From assembly GCF_902498065.1 (NCBI RefSeq), contig NZ_CABVIR010000010.1, forward strand, positions 147,299 to 211,298: DNA of 64,000 nt, written 5' to 3'. A program made the translations under genes and the position numbers. The stretch comes from Pseudomonas fluorescens. Lineage in GTDB: Bacteria > Pseudomonadota > Gammaproteobacteria > Pseudomonadales > Pseudomonadaceae. The notes under the pieces are model-generated. The model searched no databases. It was not told where the DNA came from and worked only from the letters and a program-made list of their open reading frames with translations. Positions 44,158-54,272 of this stretch are shown piece after piece (position 1 is the first letter of the stretch; each line of letters begins with the position of its first letter).

Positions 44158-45967
44158 TCTGCCCGACGACGCTCCAACCGCTGCACGTGTCGACCGTCTG
44201 AGCTGGGCGGAAATCCGCCGCCTGGCCCTGCATCACAAGAAAGCCCTGTGGATCGCCAACGGCGTGGCTGTGCTGGCGACCTTGTGCAGCGTGCCGATTC
44301 CCTTGCTGCTGCCGTTGCTGGTGGACGAGGTGCTGCTGGGCCATGGCGACGCCGCGCTGAAAGTCATGAACCACGCACTGCCCGAAGGCTGGCAGAAAGC
44401 GGCGGGGTACATCGGCCTGATGCTGCTGGTGACCTTGTTGCTGCGCTGCGGTGCCTTGCTGTTCAACGTGGTGCAGGCAAAGTTGTTCGCGGCATTGGCC
44501 AAAGACATCGTCTACCGCATCCGCATACGGTTGATCGAACGTCTCAAGCGCATCTCGCTGGGCGAATACGAAAGCCTGGGCAGCGGCACGGTCACCACGC
44601 ACCTGGTCACCGACCTGGATACCGTGGACAAATTCGTCGGCGAAACCCTTAGCCGTTTCCTCGTCGCCATGCTGACCCTGGTCGGTACGGCGAGCATTCT
44701 GATCTGGATGCACTGGAAGCTGGCGCTGTTGATCATGCTGTTCAATCCGCTGGTGATCTATGCCACGGTGCTGCTGGGCAAGCGGGTCAAACACCTGAAG
44801 AAACTCGAGAACGACAGCACCTCGCGCTTCACCCAGGCACTCACCGAAACCCTCGATTCCATCCAGGAGGTGCGCGCCGGCAACCGCCAGGGCTTTTTCC
44901 TCGGGCGACTCGGCCAGCGGGCGCGGGAAGTACGCGATTACGCGGTGACTTCGCAGTGGAAAACCGATGCCTCGAACCGGGCCAGCGGTTTGCTGTTCCA
45001 GTTCGGCATCGATATTTTTCGTGCCGCCGCCATGCTCACGGTGTTGTTCTCCGACCTGTCCATCGGCCAGATGCTCGCGGTGTTCAGCTACCTGTGGTTC
45101 ATGATCGGTCCGGTGGAACAGCTGCTGAATCTGCAATACGCCTACTACGCGGCGGGTGGCGCGCTGTCGCGGATCAACGAACTGTTGGCCCGTGCCGATG
45201 AGCCGGAATACCCGGGCGGGGTCGACCCGTTCAACGGTCGCGAAACCGTAGGTATTGAAGTCCAGGGATTAAGTTTCGGTTACGGCGACGAGCTGGTGTT
45301 GAACCAGATGAACCTGTCGATCGCTCCCGGTGAAAAAGTCGCGATTGTCGGCTCCAGCGGCGGTGGCAAAAGTACCTTGGTGCAGTTGCTGCTGGGCCTG
45401 TATACACCGCTGGCCGGGACGATCCGCTTCGGCGGTTCGACCCAACAGGATATCGGTCTGGAAACGGTGCGGGAAAACGTCGCCGTGGTCCTGCAACACC
45501 CGGCGCTGTTCAACGACACCATCCGCGCCAACCTCACCATGGGCCGTGAGCGCAGCGACGAAGCCTGCTGGCAGGCACTGGAAATTGCGCAACTGCACAA
45601 CACGGTTCGGGAATTGCCCAACGGCCTGGACAGTATCGTCGGGCGGTCCGGCGTGCGCTTGTCCGGCGGTCAGCGCCAACGTCTGGCAATCGCCCGAATG
45701 GTGCTGGCCGAACCGAAAGTGGTAATCCTCGACGAGGCCACTTCAGCACTGGATGCCGCCACCGAATACAACCTGCACCAGGCATTGGCGCGGTTCCTGA
45801 GTCACCGCACCACCCTGATCATTGCGCACCGTTTGTCGGCGGTGAAGCAGGCGGATCGGGTGCTGGTGTTCGATGGCGGGCAGATTGCCGAGGATGGCGA
45901 CCATCAGCAACTGATTGCTGACGGTGGTTTATACGCCAAGCTTTATGGGCATTTTCAGCAGTTGTAA
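44150..45967 (+). CDS. ABC transporter, fused permease and ATPase (exporter type)
   Basis: 605-residue half-transporter: six-helix membrane domain (about 25-320) followed by the nucleotide-binding domain. Walker A is GSSGGGKST (401-409), the signature LSGGQRQR, Walker B VVILDEAT and the H-loop IIAHRLS. It starts at GTG 44150 inside the last codons of the DsbA-like gene. It acts as a homodimer in lipid, peptide or drug export; the substrate is unknown. It stops two bases from the convergent deaminase-toxin gene. Confidence 0.9.
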   Translation: MHDLPDDAPTAARVDRLSWAEIRRLALHHKKALWIANGVAVLATLCSVPIPLLLPLLVDEVLLGHGDAALKVMNHALPEGWQKAAGYIGLMLLVTLLLRCGALLFNVVQAKLFAALAKDIVYRIRIRLIERLKRISLGEYESLGSGTVTTHLVTDLDTVDKFVGETLSRFLVAMLTLVGTASILIWMHWKLALLIMLFNPLVIYATVLLGKRVKHLKKLENDSTSRFTQALTETLDSIQEVRAGNRQGFFLGRLGQRAREVRDYAVTSQWKTDASNRASGLLFQFGIDIFRAAAMLTVLFSDLSIGQMLAVFSYLWFMIGPVEQLLNLQYAYYAAGGALSRINELLARADEPEYPGGVDPFNGRETVGIEVQGLSFGYGDELVLNQMNLSIAPGEKVAIVGSSGGGKSTLVQLLLGLYTPLAGTIRFGGSTQQDIGLETVRENVAVVLQHPALFNDTIRANLTMGRERSDEACWQALEIAQLHNTVRELPNGLDSIVGRSGVRLSGGQRQRLAIARMVLAEPKVVILDEATSALDAATEYNLHQALARFLSHRTTLIIAHRLSAVKQADRVLVFDGGQIAEDGDHQQLIADGGLYAKLYGHFQQL

Positions 45968-45968
45968 G

Positions 45969-48900
45969 TCACTGCCACAGAACCTCCAGAGTACCCGCCG
46001 TACCGTCATAGCCGAACTCTTTCATCACGACAGAACAGCTGTTGCAGGGCGGCATGGTCGTGGCCACGTTGATCGAGGTGATCATTTCGCGATCCGGGTA
46101 TTTTTGTCGGAGTGCGTTGATCAGCTTGGACTCGCTGTCCAAAGAGGTCGGGCGGCTGGTCATCGTCGGGTTGTAGGTGTCAATGTCCTTTATCGTGTGC
46201 GGAATGGCCAGTACCTTTCCTTCGTTTGTGACGTTCAACGCCGTCCTGGTAAATGTCTGGCCTACGTCGATATTGAAGTAGGTGGTCCCGTTGATGATGA
46301 CTTCATCCGGGGCGAACGGAGGCTTGAACAGCGGTAGTTCTCCGGTAAGTCCTTGCGCACCTGAAACGCTGACATAAACCTCCCGCTTCCCCGCAGCAGT
46401 GGTTACTTCGGCGTACGCGATGTTTCTCGCGTTATGAGTGCGCTCGCTTTCAGGGATCAAGTTCTGAAGCTTTTTCATCGTTCTGTCGATCCGCAGGGCG
46501 CTGTCCACATTCTTCGGTTTGATGATCGATTCAACGAACAACGTATCGAAAATTTCCACCGTCTTCTGGCGGAACACTTCCGGTGCCTCCTTGCTGCGTG
46601 ACCAGTTTTTCGCACTGTCTGGCAGACGGGTGACGATCATTCGAGTCGAGTGATCGAACAGGACCGCTTCGCCTGGGCTGGTATCGACCTTGATCAATCT
46701 GAGCGTATCGGGTGGGTTGGCATGGCCACCTATCCGTATGGCGATCTCTTCCATCGTTTTTAGCGCGCGTTCAACCACATCCACACCATAAATCCTCGCC
46801 ATGTTGTTGGCATTCAACGAACCGGTGTACACCACCATCAATTCGCGCCGCAGTTCGGTGGGCAAGGTTGACGCTTGCTTGAAGACCAGTGAGTCACGCA
46901 GGCTTTGTCCTTTCGCCAGCTCGGCAACGTAAAAATCCCCTGCATCAAGACGTGTGAAAACATACCGTTTCGATCCGTCGATCGAATCGGCGATGATGGC
47001 TCCGGCGTGGAAGGTATCGGTTACACCCTTTTCCGTGACGCTGACTTTGACCCGCCCGTACATGCCCTTACGGAACTCCATCGTCGCGTCGAGTGTTGTG
47101 TGAGTGGCCAACGAAGCCCTTTTCAGGGGGACGCCGGCAGCGCCTGGTGTATAGATGCTGTCGCCGAACCAGGTGGCCCAGCCCTTGGTTTCATCGAACG
47201 TGCCCACCGCGGGTGTCGGGGCCGGGTCTCGCATCACATAGCGGGTCGTGCACACGTCTCCCGGGGCGCGTCGCGGTCGGCAAGGTATAGACTTCAACGA
47301 ATCGCTCGGGTCAATCAAGTCCGCACGGTGCAGTGTGTCGCCCTTCAATCGGTACGGCACGTCATCGATGAACAGCGTGGTGCGGCCGTCCACTTCAAGC
47401 ACTTCGTGTACGTGGCGAGTCTTGGATACCTCCACAACCGATTGCTGGTTGCGGCTTTCCAGGGTGCTGTAGTGCGATTGCCCAGGCGAGAAATCACTGG
47501 CGCGGGTGTTTAACGAAGGGCCGTACGGCTTTGAGGATAAAGGATCGACCAAGCGCAAGTCCGTCTTGCCAGTGGTGCCGATGTTGCGTATTGGCACATC
47601 GTGCAGGCCTTTAATGCTGGCTAACTGATCAAACTGCGTTGCAGGCTTCCAGCGTCCGGCGTCGCTCAACTGAGGCAAGCTGCGCACGTACTCGTAGTAG
47701 CGGACTTTCCCCACGAGTTCGTTGAATCTGAACGTGACGGCTTTATAAATGTATCGCACCGATTTGCCCAATCCCTTGAGCAGCGCGGGAATAATCTCAA
47801 GCGGGTTCAACTCTCGCAACGTCGATACCAGCAGCGTTTTTGTCAGTGTGGTGAATGAAGGAAGCGTTGCGCGCGTGGCCAGCCGGCCTGCGTTGTTGAT
47901 CAGTCTTATCGAACCCGTGGCGAATTTGCCAATGGGGATCACGAACGAAATCACGTCGAAAAACAGGCCGGCTATCCCCAACGCGATGCGGTTCTTATCG
48001 CCTGACATCACGTCTTCGACAGGACCCCAGAACGGTACAAACATCTTTGCGATCATCAATGTCTTTCTGCGTTGAGCTTCTTCGAGTTCAAACTTGGTCT
48101 GACCCTTCGCAAAGGTGCGCAACTCTTGCGGGTCAACGAACAGGAGTTCGGTGGCTATGTGTCGACTGATAGCCACTGAACGGCTGGAAGACAGGGTCAA
48201 CGGGGCGCGTTGATGATTTTCGGTGACTTCGGAAACTGCGTTGAGCGCCGGTGGCAGTTGATCGATGATGGCCTCACAGAAAGCCGTAGCCTTGGGCGGG
48301 GTGCCGTTTGAGTGCGCGTCCCAATCGAAGGGTAAATGCCTGTCGCGGATGACATTTACATAGGCACCATTGGAAGCGGTTGCCATTGCCCCGATCCGGG
48401 GAGTCAACAACGCCGCATCAAAGTTTTCGAGACGACGTATCACACCGGCTCTGGGGAGAAGCTCGTAAAAGGTGGTCACGGAAACCGCGGCTTCATCCCC
48501 GATGGCTACTTTTGTTTGAATCGCTTGCAGTATCACGCCGTTGCGCGCTCTGAGCGGCAAGGTTATTTCGGGCGTCTCGTCCTTGGCCGCGACTTTCTTG
48601 GTTTCCTTGCGCAGGCTGTAAATCTTCACTTCGCCCACCTCCAGCGCCAGGCGGTCGGCGTACGGAAGTGAGGTCAATAGCGTGACAATCAATGTTTGAT
48701 AGGCCGCCGTAATTGTTTCCAGATGCTGCTTGAAGGCATCGTCAAACAGCGCAGGGGCATCGGGGATTTTGGTCCACGGCGACAGGACTAGCTGACGGCC
48801 TTCCCAGTTGAATCCGGGAGCTGGCCACGGTCTTTCGGTTTTTACATGCCGGTCCTCGTCCATCCTGATCCATTGTTTGCTTAAGGTCACGCCGTCGGCC

Positions 48901-50609
48901 TCAGTCACAAACCATCGTTGCTGATCGTCGAACATGCCGGACGCCAACACATCGGCGAACGAGTAATACTTGTATTCCTTGCCCCGCAGTGGCGGTGGGT
49001 CGCGAAAGCCGATCGAAGCCAACTCGTCATACCTGGCCAGTTTGCGTCCATCGGTAGTGAAGGCTTCATTTCCGAACAGCGTTTTTATTTTAGCCTTGGC
49101 AATGGACAGGCGTTTGGGGGGCTCTTCATTGATGTGCAGAACCGCTTGATTGACCTCTTTCGAGTGTTTTTCCAGTTCGGAGCAGGCGCGTTCGATGTCG
49201 GCTTGCGTGTAGTCCTTGAGGTTTTTTTGCGCAAGGAAACCAAGTGTGACGGCCCAATCCAGCGTTGGAAGCAGCCTGGTGAGATTGATGAGGTTCAATT
49301 CTTCCGTCGTTGCCACTTCGGCCCGGTGCATGGGCACGTTGACCAACTGCTGGAAACTCAGCCTGTACAGCAATTCAGGTGAGACGGCGTTTACGAAATT
49401 GACGCCATTGACGAAATTGACCCAGACGACCGAACTCCGATAGGCGAGATCTTCCGGAATATCCCTGATGCGAAACTCGATCGGAAACCGGGGCAAAAAA
49501 AGCTGGGCCATGACGATTGCTTCTTTCACCGTGGCTGCCAATTTTGCAGTGCGCAAATGGGTTTCAAATTCGTTGCGGATAGCCTTGTATCCCTTTCCCC
49601 AATTGGAGCGGGACTGCAGGTCATAACCGGCGATCAGGTCGGGGTTGTCCAAAGTCTGTGCAGAAAGCCAATACTGCAGCGCGTTGGCGACCAGTCTGGT
49701 CCGGATGAAAGGAGAGGTCTCCTCGTCCGCATTCCCGCCGTACCACTTCATTGTGCTCAGTAAAATGTCGGCCAGCTTTTCGGCCTCAGGGCTTTGCAGG
49801 ATTTTTTCCAGATAAACAGCCGGTGTCGCGCGGACTTGCCCGATCGTTTCCGAGGAAAGAATGCTTTTGGCGAGATAGTGCAGTAGTAACGGTTCGTCCT
49901 CAGGCAAAAACAGATTGACCGCATCGATTATTTCGGCGCGAACCTGGTCGTTATGGAGTAATTGCGCATCGAGTGGAGTGTCAGGAAATGCGTGTTGGAG
50001 AAGCTGAAATTTTTCCCGCTCCCGTTCTGTGGGCGGGCGCTTCAGATCGAGCGCTTCGAAATCGTCTTCCAGCCTCAAGCGATGGCTGGCGATTTTTTCT
50101 TGAAGGGCTGCAATAGCGCCCGGATGTTCCTGCGGATGTAGGCGCCTCCACGGGGCAAGCCCGTAAAACTGGCATATCCTCTCCATGCTGATGTAGCGGT
50201 TAGAGTGTATCGCTCCTCCCAGTAACGTCGCGGCCTGTTCGATCCGGGTCTTCAGCACCTGCCATTTTGAAAACTCCGTCAATGCCAAAGAAACTCGGTT
50301 GCCGTCGGTATCCCAGGCTTGATAGATAAAGTTGCCTTCATTGAAGCTAACGTAAAGATCAAAGTGCTGAAGTTTGAGCTTTGTACACATCGCTATGTAG
50401 TCGTTATCGCGCAGTAATTGCCACAGCGCGTTGTACCCGTCCTCGCTCACTCTATGTAGCGGTGAAAAAGGTCGAATCGGTATTGAGTTATGCAGATTGA
50501 CGTCGCGCATTGCCGTCAGCATGAGTTCGTAATCTTCTAACTGGCCTCTGTACATCTGAGCATGTGAGAGTGTGGAGGGCGGTGTCGCGCTTAAAGTGTC
50601 TGTTGGCAT
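45969..50609 (-). CDS. giant toxin candidate with C-terminal deaminase domain
   Basis: 1546 residues. The long N-terminal part resembles the DUF6543 dermonecrotic-toxin-like scaffold shared by large Pseudomonas toxins. A hydrophobic helical segment lies at about 880-940 (GIAGLFFDVISFVIPIGKFA). The last 75 residues look like a cytidine-deaminase-fold toxin of the BURPS668_1122/Toxin-deaminase type: SLDSESKLINAL has D1491-S-E1493 (zinc ligand and proton shuttle) and PPCNSC has C1522 and C1525. No signal peptide is seen. Sampled stretches are 53-55% GC against about 65% in the adjacent ABC gene, which suggests transfer. No immunity gene lies downstream: the stop is two bases from the convergent ABC gene. 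The domain family is inferred by pattern. Confidence 0.82.
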   Translation of the reverse strand: MPTDTLSATPPSTLSHAQMYRGQLEDYELMLTAMRDVNLHNSIPIRPFSPLHRVSEDGYNALWQLLRDNDYIAMCTKLKLQHFDLYVSFNEGNFIYQAWDTDGNRVSLALTEFSKWQVLKTRIEQAATLLGGAIHSNRYISMERICQFYGLAPWRRLHPQEHPGAIAALQEKIASHRLRLEDDFEALDLKRPPTEREREKFQLLQHAFPDTPLDAQLLHNDQVRAEIIDAVNLFLPEDEPLLLHYLAKSILSSETIGQVRATPAVYLEKILQSPEAEKLADILLSTMKWYGGNADEETSPFIRTRLVANALQYWLSAQTLDNPDLIAGYDLQSRSNWGKGYKAIRNEFETHLRTAKLAATVKEAIVMAQLFLPRFPIEFRIRDIPEDLAYRSSVVWVNFVNGVNFVNAVSPELLYRLSFQQLVNVPMHRAEVATTEELNLINLTRLLPTLDWAVTLGFLAQKNLKDYTQADIERACSELEKHSKEVNQAVLHINEEPPKRLSIAKAKIKTLFGNEAFTTDGRKLARYDELASIGFRDPPPLRGKEYKYYSFADVLASGMFDDQQRWFVTEADGVTLSKQWIRMDEDRHVKTERPWPAPGFNWEGRQLVLSPWTKIPDAPALFDDAFKQHLETITAAYQTLIVTLLTSLPYADRLALEVGEVKIYSLRKETKKVAAKDETPEITLPLRARNGVILQAIQTKVAIGDEAAVSVTTFYELLPRAGVIRRLENFDAALLTPRIGAMATASNGAYVNVIRDRHLPFDWDAHSNGTPPKATAFCEAIIDQLPPALNAVSEVTENHQRAPLTLSSSRSVAISRHIATELLFVDPQELRTFAKGQTKFELEEAQRRKTLMIAKMFVPFWGPVEDVMSGDKNRIALGIAGLFFDVISFVIPIGKFATGSIRLINNAGRLATRATLPSFTTLTKTLLVSTLRELNPLEIIPALLKGLGKSVRYIYKAVTFRFNELVGKVRYYEYVRSLPQLSDAGRWKPATQFDQLASIKGLHDVPIRNIGTTGKTDLRLVDPLSSKPYGPSLNTRASDFSPGQSHYSTLESRNQQSVVEVSKTRHVHEVLEVDGRTTLFIDDVPYRLKGDTLHRADLIDPSDSLKSIPCRPRRAPGDVCTTRYVMRDPAPTPAVGTFDETKGWATWFGDSIYTPGAAGVPLKRASLATHTTLDATMEFRKGMYGRVKVSVTEKGVTDTFHAGAIIADSIDGSKRYVFTRLDAGDFYVAELAKGQSLRDSLVFKQASTLPTELRRELMVVYTGSLNANNMARIYGVDVVERALKTMEEIAIRIGGHANPPDTLRLIKVDTSPGEAVLFDHSTRMIVTRLPDSAKNWSRSKEAPEVFRQKTVEIFDTLFVESIIKPKNVDSALRIDRTMKKLQNLIPESERTHNARNIAYAEVTTAAGKREVYVSVSGAQGLTGELPLFKPPFAPDEVIINGTTYFNIDVGQTFTRTALNVTNEGKVLAIPHTIKDIDTYNPTMTSRPTSLDSESKLINALRQKYPDREMITSINVATTMPPCNSCSVVMKEFGYDGTAGTLEVLWQ

Positions 50610-50899
50610 TAGGGAGCTTCTCTTGAGTGTCAGTGGATTGGCGCATCGCTCAACGCAATGCAGCCGTGGTCCGATTTCAAGAGAAAATGAGCAAGAAGGA
50701 GCGGTACATAGTTATGGGGTGGCGTTTTTTTCGGGGAACTGTCGTGCGTGGTGTGTCCACATCTCTCTCTGAAAACAGTTATTTACCTGCACTTGCCCAT
50801 AGAAAGGGCTTCTCGCTTGCCGGGATCGAAAACGCACCCTAGTCTAGCTGTAGCGATCACGTTGGATGATGATCGGGCAGTGCTAAAACAAGGGACCTC
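50610..50899. other. 290-bp divergent promoter region
   Basis: Between the deaminase-toxin gene and the GGDEF-EAL gene. A 51-codon frame at 50687-50842 has a weak leader and no homologue that I recognise; nothing else was identified. Confidence 0.45.
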
Positions 50900-53359
50900 A
50901 TGAATCGAACGCGGACTCTCGGAACGCCACGGTTGTTGGGCATTGTCTGGCCATTTATCGCCGTCGTGCTGTTTCAGGCCTTGCTGGGCGGCGTCAGCCT
51001 TTATGTACTTTCGGCAGTGCGCGGCTATGTCGCCGGTGAAAGCCTCTGGTCCAAAGGCCAGAAAGACGCCATCTATTACCTCAATCTCTACGCCGACAGT
51101 CACGACGAGACGATATTCAACAAATACCGGAACGCGATTGCCGTGCCTCAGGGGGGGCATGAGTTGCGGGTGGCGCTGGATGGTCAGCCGCCGAATATCG
51201 AAGCCGCGCGCGTGGCGGTCCTCAAGGGCGGCAACCACCCGGATGACGTCAATAGTGTGATCTGGCTGTACCTGAATTTCAGGCACTTCAGTTACCACCA
51301 GAAGGCCATTGACCTCTGGAGGGTGGGCGACGCGTATATGGTGCAACTCGATGACATTGCGCGGGAGATGCATCAGCGCATCGCCACCGGCCAGGCCACC
51401 GATGCCGATATCAAGCGCTGGAAAGATCAGATATTCGTCATCAACGAAAGTGTGACACCGGCAGCGAAGGCCTTCAGCGATGCCTTGGGTGAAGGCTCGC
51501 GGAGGATCCTGCGGCTGTTGCTGGTGATCAACCTCGCCACCGCTCTGGGCTTGATTGTCCTGGCCCTGATGCGCACGCACAAACTGCTCAAACAGCGTCA
51601 TGCGTTCGCTGACGCGTTGCAGTTGGAGAAGGAGCGAGCACAGATCACCCTGCAATCGATTGGCGATGGTGTGATTACCACCAATGTCGACGGCGCAATT
51701 GCCTACATGAACCCGGCCGCCGAGGCGTTGACGCACTGGAAGGCCGAGCAGGCGACAGGTTTGCCCCTGGCTGCGCTGTTCAATCTGCTGGACGAGAACG
51801 CCCAGGCCGACGGCTTTACGCTGATCGAGCACATCCTGAGCGGTCAGCTCAGCGGTGGCAGCGAGCATTCCAAGTTGATTCAACGGCTGGATGGCAGCAC
51901 GGTTTCGGTCACGCTGGTCGGTGCACCTATCCGCAATGCCGGCAAGGTCAGCGGCACCGTGCTGGTGTTGCACGACATGACCCAGGAGCGGCAATACATT
52001 GCCAATTTGTCCTGGCAGGCCACCCATGACGCCTTGACCGGGCTCGCCAATCGCCGCGAATTCGAATATCGCCTGGAACAGGCGCTGCACAACCTGACGC
52101 GGCATCCGGGGCGTCATGCCCTGATGTTTCTCGACCTGGACCAGTTCAAGCTCGTCAACGATACCTGCGGCCACGCGGCGGGAGACGAGTTGTTGCGGCA
52201 TATCTGCGCGTTGCTGCAATCGGGCTTGCGCGAAAGCGATACCCTAGCCCGTCTGGGCGGCGACGAATTTGGCATCCTGCTGGAGAACTGTGCGCCGGAA
52301 GCCGCGGAGAAAATCGCCGAGGGTCTGCGCCTGACCGTGCAGAACCTGCACTTCGTTTGGAAAGGCCGGCCGTTCGTGACCACTGTGAGCATCGGGCTGG
52401 TGCATATCAATCAGCACCCGACCACCCTCGAAACATCGCTGCGCGCCGCCGACATGGCCTGCTACATGGCCAAGGAAAAGGGCCGCAACCGGGTTCAGGT
52501 CTATCACGCCGATGACTCGGAACTGTCCCTGCGCTTTGGCGAAATGGCGTGGGTGCAGCGCTTGCACATGGCGCTGGAAGAGGACCGCTTTTGTCTGTAT
52601 GCCCAGGAAATCGCAGCATTGGGTCATGTCGAACAGGGGGGCGGGCATATAGAAATCCTGCTGCGCCTGCATGACGAAGCCGGGCGCATGATATTGCCCG
52701 ACAGTTTTATTCCGGCGGCGGAACGTTATGGGTTGATGACTTCGCTTGATCGCTGGGTTGTGCAGAATGTTTTCAAGATCATTGCCCAATGTATATCGGA
52801 GAAACACAAAGAGCCGTTGGCGATGTGTGCGATTAATCTGTCAGGCACAACTATCGGAGATGAGGCGTTCCTGGACTTCCTGCGTCAACAGTTCGTTACT
52901 TATTCCATACCTCCTGAAATGATTTGTTTTGAAATCACTGAAACCAGTGCTATTTCCAATCTTGGAAGTGCAATTAGATTTATTAATGAACTCAAAGGCT
53001 TAGGTTGTCACTTTTCGTTGGACGACTTTTGCGCCGGTATGTCCTCATTCGCCTATTTGAAACATTTGCCTGTAGACTTCCTGAAGATCGACGGGAGTTT
53101 CGTAAAGGATATGCTGGACGACCCGATTAACCGCGCCATGGTCGAAGTGATCAATCACATCGGTCATGTAATGGGTAAGCGTACGATTGCCGAGTTTGTT
53201 GAAACACCCCAGATTGAGCAGGCATTGCTGGAGATCGGGGTGGATTACGCTCAAGGGTATGTGATTGAGCGCCCGCATCTGTTTACCTGCGATAGTTTAC
53301 AAAGTCGTCCTGCCAGGCCTCAGCCGTTGTTGTTCAAGGCGCCTGGCACGTTCCGTTGA
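50900..53359 (+). CDS. membrane-bound GGDEF-EAL protein (c-di-GMP metabolism)
   Basis: 819 residues: N-terminal membrane helix (13-36), periplasmic sensor (37-200), second helix (about 203-224), PAS domain (about 240-360), GGDEF domain with intact active site GGDEF (453-457), and EAL domain opening E585-I-L with metal residues in EITETS and DDFCAGMSS. The EAL core is conserved enough for phosphodiesterase activity, so it may make or degrade c-di-GMP. The ligand of the periplasmic sensor is unknown. A TenA/PqqC-like gene follows by 45 bp. Confidence 0.9.
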   Translation: MNRTRTLGTPRLLGIVWPFIAVVLFQALLGGVSLYVLSAVRGYVAGESLWSKGQKDAIYYLNLYADSHDETIFNKYRNAIAVPQGGHELRVALDGQPPNIEAARVAVLKGGNHPDDVNSVIWLYLNFRHFSYHQKAIDLWRVGDAYMVQLDDIAREMHQRIATGQATDADIKRWKDQIFVINESVTPAAKAFSDALGEGSRRILRLLLVINLATALGLIVLALMRTHKLLKQRHAFADALQLEKERAQITLQSIGDGVITTNVDGAIAYMNPAAEALTHWKAEQATGLPLAALFNLLDENAQADGFTLIEHILSGQLSGGSEHSKLIQRLDGSTVSVTLVGAPIRNAGKVSGTVLVLHDMTQERQYIANLSWQATHDALTGLANRREFEYRLEQALHNLTRHPGRHALMFLDLDQFKLVNDTCGHAAGDELLRHICALLQSGLRESDTLARLGGDEFGILLENCAPEAAEKIAEGLRLTVQNLHFVWKGRPFVTTVSIGLVHINQHPTTLETSLRAADMACYMAKEKGRNRVQVYHADDSELSLRFGEMAWVQRLHMALEEDRFCLYAQEIAALGHVEQGGGHIEILLRLHDEAGRMILPDSFIPAAERYGLMTSLDRWVVQNVFKIIAQCISEKHKEPLAMCAINLSGTTIGDEAFLDFLRQQFVTYSIPPEMICFEITETSAISNLGSAIRFINELKGLGCHFSLDDFCAGMSSFAYLKHLPVDFLKIDGSFVKDMLDDPINRAMVEVINHIGHVMGKRTIAEFVETPQIEQALLEIGVDYAQGYVIERPHLFTCDSLQSRPARPQPLLFKAPGTFR

Positions 53360-53404
53360 AATCTCTTGCTGATCCTTACAATCACAATCAAAAGGAACCC
53401 GACA

Positions 53405-54199
53405 GTGATCGACACATTCAACCGAACCGGCCCCCTCATGGAAGCTGCAAGTTATCCCGCCTGGGCTCAGCAATTGATCCAGGACTGCAGCGAGAGTAAA
53501 CGCCGGGTTGTCGAACACGAATTGTACAGGCGCATGCGAGACAACAAACTCAGCGCAAAGACCATGCGCAACTACCTCATTGGTGGTTGGCCCGTGGTTG
53601 AACAATTCGCGTTATATATGGCACAGAACCTCACCAAGACCCGTTTTGCCCGCCATCCCGGCGAGGACATGGCGCGACGATGGTTGATGCGCAACATTCG
53701 TGTGGAATTGAACCATGCCGATTACTGGGTGCACTGGAGCCGTGCGCATGGCGTCAGCCTGGAAGATCTGCAGGCGCAAAAGGTGGCCCCTGAACTTCAC
53801 GCCTTGAGCCATTGGTGCTGGCACACCAGTTCGGCGGATTCGCTGATCGTGGCCATTGCTGCCACCAACTACGCCATTGAAGGCGCGACAGGTGAATGGT
53901 CGGCGCTGGTCTGTTCCAATGGCCTCTACGCGGCATCGTTCCCCGAAGAAGATCGCAAGCGAGCCATGAAGTGGCTGAAGATGCATGCCCAGTATGATGA
54001 CGCCCATCCATGGGAAGCGCTGGAAATCATCTGCACGTTGGCGGGGCTGAACCCGAGCACGTCACTGCAGGCTGAATTGCGCGCGGCCGTGTGCAAAAGC
54101 TACGACTACATGTTCCTGTTCCTGGAGCGTTGCATCCAGCTTGAGCATTCGGCAAAGGCTCCGGTCGCGCGTGAGCGCAGGGCATTGGCCGAAAGCTGA
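53405..54199 (+). CDS. TenA/PqqC-like haem-oxygenase-fold protein
   Basis: 264 residues, all-helical TenA/PqqC/haem-oxygenase fold: LYRRMRDNKLSAKTMRNYLI, EHELYRR, NIRVELNHADYWVHW and ATNYAIEGATGEW are typical segments. Such proteins act on thiamine breakdown products, in cofactor synthesis or as oxygenases, and are often misnamed transcriptional regulators. It starts at GTG 53405 after AAAAGGAACCCGACA. It is probably co-transcribed with the GGDEF-EAL gene. The reaction is unknown. Confidence 0.8.
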   Translation: MIDTFNRTGPLMEAASYPAWAQQLIQDCSESKRRVVEHELYRRMRDNKLSAKTMRNYLIGGWPVVEQFALYMAQNLTKTRFARHPGEDMARRWLMRNIRVELNHADYWVHWSRAHGVSLEDLQAQKVAPELHALSHWCWHTSSADSLIVAIAATNYAIEGATGEWSALVCSNGLYAASFPEEDRKRAMKWLKMHAQYDDAHPWEALEIICTLAGLNPSTSLQAELRAAVCKSYDYMFLFLERCIQLEHSAKAPVARERRALAES

Positions 54200-54218
54200 T
54201 CTGTCGTACAACCATTGA

Positions 54219-54252
54219 AAAAGCCCGCGCCCTCTGTCGAGGGGCGGGCTTT
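54219..54252 (+). terminator. intrinsic terminator between convergent genes
   Basis: AAAGCCCGC and GCGGGCTTT arms with an inner CCCTC/GAGGG stem; can serve the TenA-like gene and, on the other strand, gdx. Confidence 0.8.
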
Positions 54253-54272
54253 GTCGTATTGGTCGCAAGCCC

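Noticed and set aside
45967..45969. Search for an immunity gene downstream of the deaminase toxin
   Set aside because: The toxin stop and the convergent ABC transporter stop are two bases apart, leaving no room.
50687..50842. Short plus-strand frame between the deaminase toxin and GGDEF-EAL genes, considered as an immunity gene
   Set aside because: About 51 codons, on the opposite strand and upstream of the toxin, no homology and no conserved context; not supportable as immunity.
50783..52219. 478-codon minus-strand frame opposite the GGDEF-EAL gene
   Set aside because: Antisense shadow; very rich in Gln/Arg/His without a domain.
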